From assembly GCF_000003815.2 (NCBI RefSeq), contig NC_049979.1:11006471-11070470 (forward strand): a stretch of DNA of 64,000 nucleotides, written 5' to 3'. Below the pieces are notes generated by a model. The model did not search any database, was not told the origin of the DNA, and saw only the letters and a program-made list of their open reading frames with translations. Source of the stretch: Branchiostoma floridae (lineage: Eukaryota > Chordata > Leptocardii > Amphioxiformes > Branchiostomatidae). Every line of letters begins with the position of its first letter. Position 1 is the first letter of the stretch. Positions 50,263 to 64,000 of the stretch are shown here, piece after piece. Both the position numbers and the translations under genes were made by a program.

Positions 50263-53200
50263 ATTCAAGTGTGACCGTGGTGTTTTCAATAGCATATCCA
50301 TGTACTGTGAAATCATGAATGTATTTTGGAATGGTCAGATGGGGCACATACGATAGCATATATCGCAATTTTGGAATGACAAAGAGTATTTGATGTCAGT
50401 ACAGATTTTGATACTTAGTGTTGTACTTAGCGACCATGCACTTTCTGGTATTAGCTATCCATATTCCCCAAGGCCATGTGTTAAATAGGGTCCATTTGGA
50501 CCATGGTTTGGACAGTCTCACAGTAGTTAAACTGTGACCCAGTGTAGTTCCTTCGTAAGATCCTTGTAAAGTGTCCGTACATGTAAGATATGTACAAAAT
50601 ATGTTAGGTGTTCAGGTATATATATATATATATAGGGCATAGGCCAGAATGTGGCATGCTTTTGAATTCCACCTTGTAGTGTTGTTGGGGAGTGGTGCAT
50701 CGGGTAATATTCAGTGACAAGCAGTTTGGTATATTTTCAATTGTGTAAATTCTGCTTTACACTGTACAGAATCTTTAGATAAGACTGTTGAAACAGAATT
50801 GTAGCTTCAGCAGAAGTGCTTGAATCAATTTTTTCAGTATACTTACTCTCAGAATCTCTCCAACTCAAACTTCTCTCCATTCCCATTACTCATGGGGTCA
50901 CAATGTCTGAAAGTTTGTACCATCAAGATTAATCACACAAAGCCATTCGCATCTTATTGGATGTTGATCTGAGAGCATTTAATGAGACTGATTCTGAGAG
51001 CACACTTTGTAAATATCTCTTACTACAATTTAAATTGTGTTCCCCAAGAGCTGTCATGTGGACATTTTGTAATGTAGAATCTGTGTAAAAAAAAAGAGAA
51101 AGAGAGTCATCATTGTACAGTTTCCTGTGGTCAATAGCATGCAGGTACATGGTGCCATGTTCTTCTGCTTATTAGTCTGTCTATAGTGGTGGAGCTTAAT
51201 TAGAAAAGAAAAATTTAAAAAGAAGAAAAAGATTTAATGTCTGTTTTATGATGTAGATTTCAGTCTCTGTAGTTGCCCCAAAGCAGAGCAACATTTGTAA
51301 CTTTTGCGTTAGCCTCCAATATGTTAACGTCCTCGACGATATTTATTTTGGATCATGATCTAGGACTTAACAAAAACGTTTGTCACTATCAGCATTGTGA
51401 TGGGGTTAGAAGGTTTGGTGCCCTTTTGGTTGCACATTTATTACACAGGTAGTAATGTACATGAGTCCAACTTTTGGAAAACCATATGATGGCTATTAAA
51501 AAGATTATCTCAAACATAGGTGCATTGTGTAAGTGTCATGTTTGCCCGTTGATATGATGTACATACACTCTCTATTCACTTGACTCCTAACCGTATTATT
51601 ACACCTACCATTTACTCCAGAGTTCATCACTATCGAGTGCCTAAGCAATTTTATGTGATATGCACGAATCACTATGCAAAAACGTACGAATTGTATGAAA
51701 ACCGAAGAAAAAAAATCATTGCAAAAGCGTTATGCATCTTACAGGATATGCAAAAAACGCTGTTTCACACACAAAGATACGCACTAACCTTATGTAAAAT
51801 TGGCCAACCACTGTTGGGGTCACATGACAGCGGGATTTTCAATATGGCGGCCTTTATTTTTGGTGACGGAACAATACGATGTGACGCGCCGAAATGAAGC
51901 AAAAGAGGCTCACCATCTATCGTCATGGTGTATGTCCATTTAATGCTTTGAAATAGAAATATCAAGGATAAAAACGCTAAGAAACATGCCTTCTCCCAAC
52001 TTTGTGGTCACCCACTGGTTTCATGAGTATCTCATAAGATTCGTGCATAAGATTTGTACGTTTCCACATAGTGTTTGTGCACTTTTCATAAAATTTTTAC
52101 ATAATGATTCGTGCATATCAGTATCACAATCATGATATTTGTACGAATCTCATGAAATTGATGCAAACGTTTAGGCACCCCTGCTATCTGACTCGAGTGA
52201 TGCTTATGTCATTTCTATATATATTCCATGTACACATCGTCACATATACTAGTCTGTGTGACTACACTCTCTGTTCAGGGCTGTATTTCCTGCAGTTTGT
52301 GGCTGTAAAACTGTAACCAGAGGGAACCATTTAACTTCCAGCCAGTTGATATGATGTACACTGTCTGTTCATTTGACTAGTACTCCTAACTGTATTATTA
52401 CACCTACCATTTACTCCAGGGTTCATCACTATCAGGGATGCCTAAGCAATTCTATGAGATTCGAACAAATTTTATGTGATATGCACGAATCACTACGCAA
52501 AAACGTACAAATTGTATGAAAAACGAAAAAAAAATCATTGCGAACGCGTCTGCATCTTACAGGACTGCAGGAATAGCTGTGTAACACACGAATCTCATGA
52601 TACGCACTAACCTTACCGGGTATGCAAAATTGGTTTACAAGGTGATGCTTGTTTCATTTCTATTCCATGTACACATCGTCACATACACTGGTCTGTGTAT
52701 GGACACTACTAGGACACTCCCTGTTCAGGGCTGTATTTCCTGCAGACAGAGTTTGTGGCTGTAGAACTGTAACCAGAGGGAACCATTTAACATCCAGCCT
52801 GCCTAGGTTGCCCTTTGGCTCCAACAGGTGATGGGGCTAGGCATCAGGCAGAAGGTTTAAAAGGCCTAGCTAGCCAGCTAGAGGCTAGTATGGGAATTGT
52901 CATTAAAACTTGCATGCTGAGAACAATTTGGACTAGAACCAACCAATTTGCTCAAAAACATTGAATTGCAGTTCACAACATTTCAGTTACTATTATCCAC
53001 ATTAGAGCACCTGATTTTGTGGTTTACTGCCATCAAGCAAGATAAGCTTATTATGCTGTTACATATGGTAGGATGCCCTTTTCTTTGTCTTAAGGCTTTT
53101 ACACAATTATACCCTCCCAATCCCCTTTGATTGGATTGCTCTATCCAGCCAGACCAGGTGACCCAGAGTAATGCAAACTTATTTACAGTACTGTTGCACA

Positions 53201-54266
53201 CATGCAAAGGTCAGTTTCTACTAGGAATTTCTCCATGTTTTATTCACTGACGATTGGTTTTGGCTGTTCATGCACTGGAACTTTGGCTTACCCTTATCTA
53301 TATGAAACAGGTCTGTTTTGATTATTCCAAAGACAATTGGTAAATCCTTGAATAGATATTGTAAAGAAACTGGGTATGTGCAGTAGACTAGATCCACTTC
53401 ATGAATTTGTCATATGTTATGGTTGATGTATTAGACTGACCCAGATCCAGACAATTGCAGCAACTTTAAAGCATGTAAAAGCCTCTTACCCCAGTTCTAT
53501 ACATTATAACATATATAAGGTCTCAGACCGTCTGTTCTTGAGTTCCACATCGTACACAGTACCCCTGACGACTGATCCTCCGTGTACACAATAGTATACA
53601 CAGACAGGTGCCTGCTCAGTTACAAATGTAGGTTCTTCTGTGAGGTGAAACCAATATCTCCATATAGGTCGAGCTGACTAATGACAGAGTGAAGTGTTTG
53701 CAATCCGAGGAACTCCTGACTGATAACTTGTGTAGGGAAGGGACCACTCCTCGACGATGTTCTCTTCCAGTAAGAGTCATGATTTGCTGCTGCAAGGGTG
53801 TTATTAAAAGTGAAGGGTGAATCAGCTTTTATCTGGGTGGCACTTATGAAATGTGGGATCAAGGAGGCTTGCTGCTACAGTGGCTGCTTTTAGTTTAACG
53901 TTTGTAAGGTGGACTTACATGTATTACTGGACAACAAGTCAGCAATCAGATGTTATTTTGCAGGACCGAAGCTTCAGTCTTGTGCATGTGGAAACCTTGT
54001 GCATCAAACCCTACATGTTAAGCTTTCACTCAAATTTTCAAAAGTAGCTGTTTGGCAGCCAATCCTCTATTGGTTAAGGGATTAGGTAGTAGGGAGAAGG
54101 ACAAAGGACCCAACACACTTAGCTCATGAATCAGAGTAGGGGTGACCTGGTACTGGTGTGCTTGGTCAAAATGTTGTCATTCCCTGTTCCTTCACTACTG
54201 CTTCTCAATGACAAGTGTCAAGGAAGCACATTAATTTTTCTCCCTCTGCCTTACTCCTTCCTGTAG
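50263..54266. other. Interval between B56 copy 1 stop and copy 2 exon 2
   Basis: This interval contains the 3' UTR of copy 1, a (TA)n run at 50618-50634 and the tandem duplication at 51548-52799. I searched it for a first coding exon resembling 32162-32312 (Lys/Arg-rich, ending one base into a codon before GT) and found none. Confidence 0.55.
51548..52799. repeat. Imperfect tandem duplication carrying a hAT-like relic
   Basis: Unit A (51548-52344) and unit B (52345-52799) both start GTTGATATGATGTACA and end near GAGGGAACCATTTAAC. Unit A holds an inverted-repeat element with ends near 51635 (GTGCCTAAGCAATT) and 52183 (TTAGGCACCCCTG) and repeated TGCACGAATCA words. Unit B retains only the left part of that element, starting CAGGGATGCCTAAGC. 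Confidence 0.85.

Positions 54267-64000
<9,734 letters not shown>

Noticed and set aside
51580-51897. 105-codon frame as a gene
   Set aside because: It lies in the tandem-duplicated transposon region and is not preserved in the second unit.
54215-54266. ATG in frame upstream of B56 copy 2 exon 2 as its start codon
   Set aside because: It lies in sequence ending in a clear splice acceptor, lacks similarity to any B56 N-terminus, and exon 2 has the same split-codon border as copy 1.

Overview
This is eukaryotic, intron-rich DNA from what is probably an invertebrate chordate. I favour amphioxus (Branchiostoma), as an inference. Every protein I recognise resembles a vertebrate orthologue. Genes have many short exons with GT/AG borders and moderate introns. 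The motif ACATGTAC and short palindromic transposon relics occur throughout. There are no bacterial operons, CRISPR arrays or viral genes. Two runs of N (35350-35904 and 42469-42776) are assembly gaps.

Layout. 65-239 (+) is the last coding exon of an HPRT1-type hypoxanthine-guanine phosphoribosyltransferase. It converges on a complete NEMF (Rqc2/Tae2 family) gene on the minus strand, 23518 down to 2736, for which I resolve 35 coding exons. Its lengths sum to a clean reading frame only if one base missing from an A-run in exon 15 is restored. A MKRN2OS-like gene (24129-24767, +) starts head-to-head with NEMF across a short promoter interval. A p24/TMED cargo-receptor gene (28451 down to 26760, minus, three exons) follows. 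The right half, from 32162, holds two tandem genes for the B56 regulatory subunit of protein phosphatase 2A. Copy 1 is complete (12 exons, 32162-50262). Copy 2 runs from 54267 off the window end, and I could not find its first coding exon.

The most interesting biology is the B56 pair. The exons have the same lengths and phases, but protein divergence falls steeply from 5' to 3': about 25 of 65 residues differ in exon 2 and none in exon 8. Two tracts look homogenised by gene conversion. Copy 2 may borrow the first exon of copy 1, which would make the locus one transcription unit with two alternative bodies.

Introns and spacers carry many non-autonomous DNA transposons that can be delimited from terminal inverted repeats. 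Several also show target-site duplications: hAT-like with 8 bp, TTAA-flanked, a 9-bp class and TA-flanked. There are also foldback elements, a tRNA-derived SINE and microsatellites. The genes serve separate housekeeping roles: purine salvage, ribosome-associated quality control, ER-Golgi transport and PP2A targeting. I see no functional cluster.
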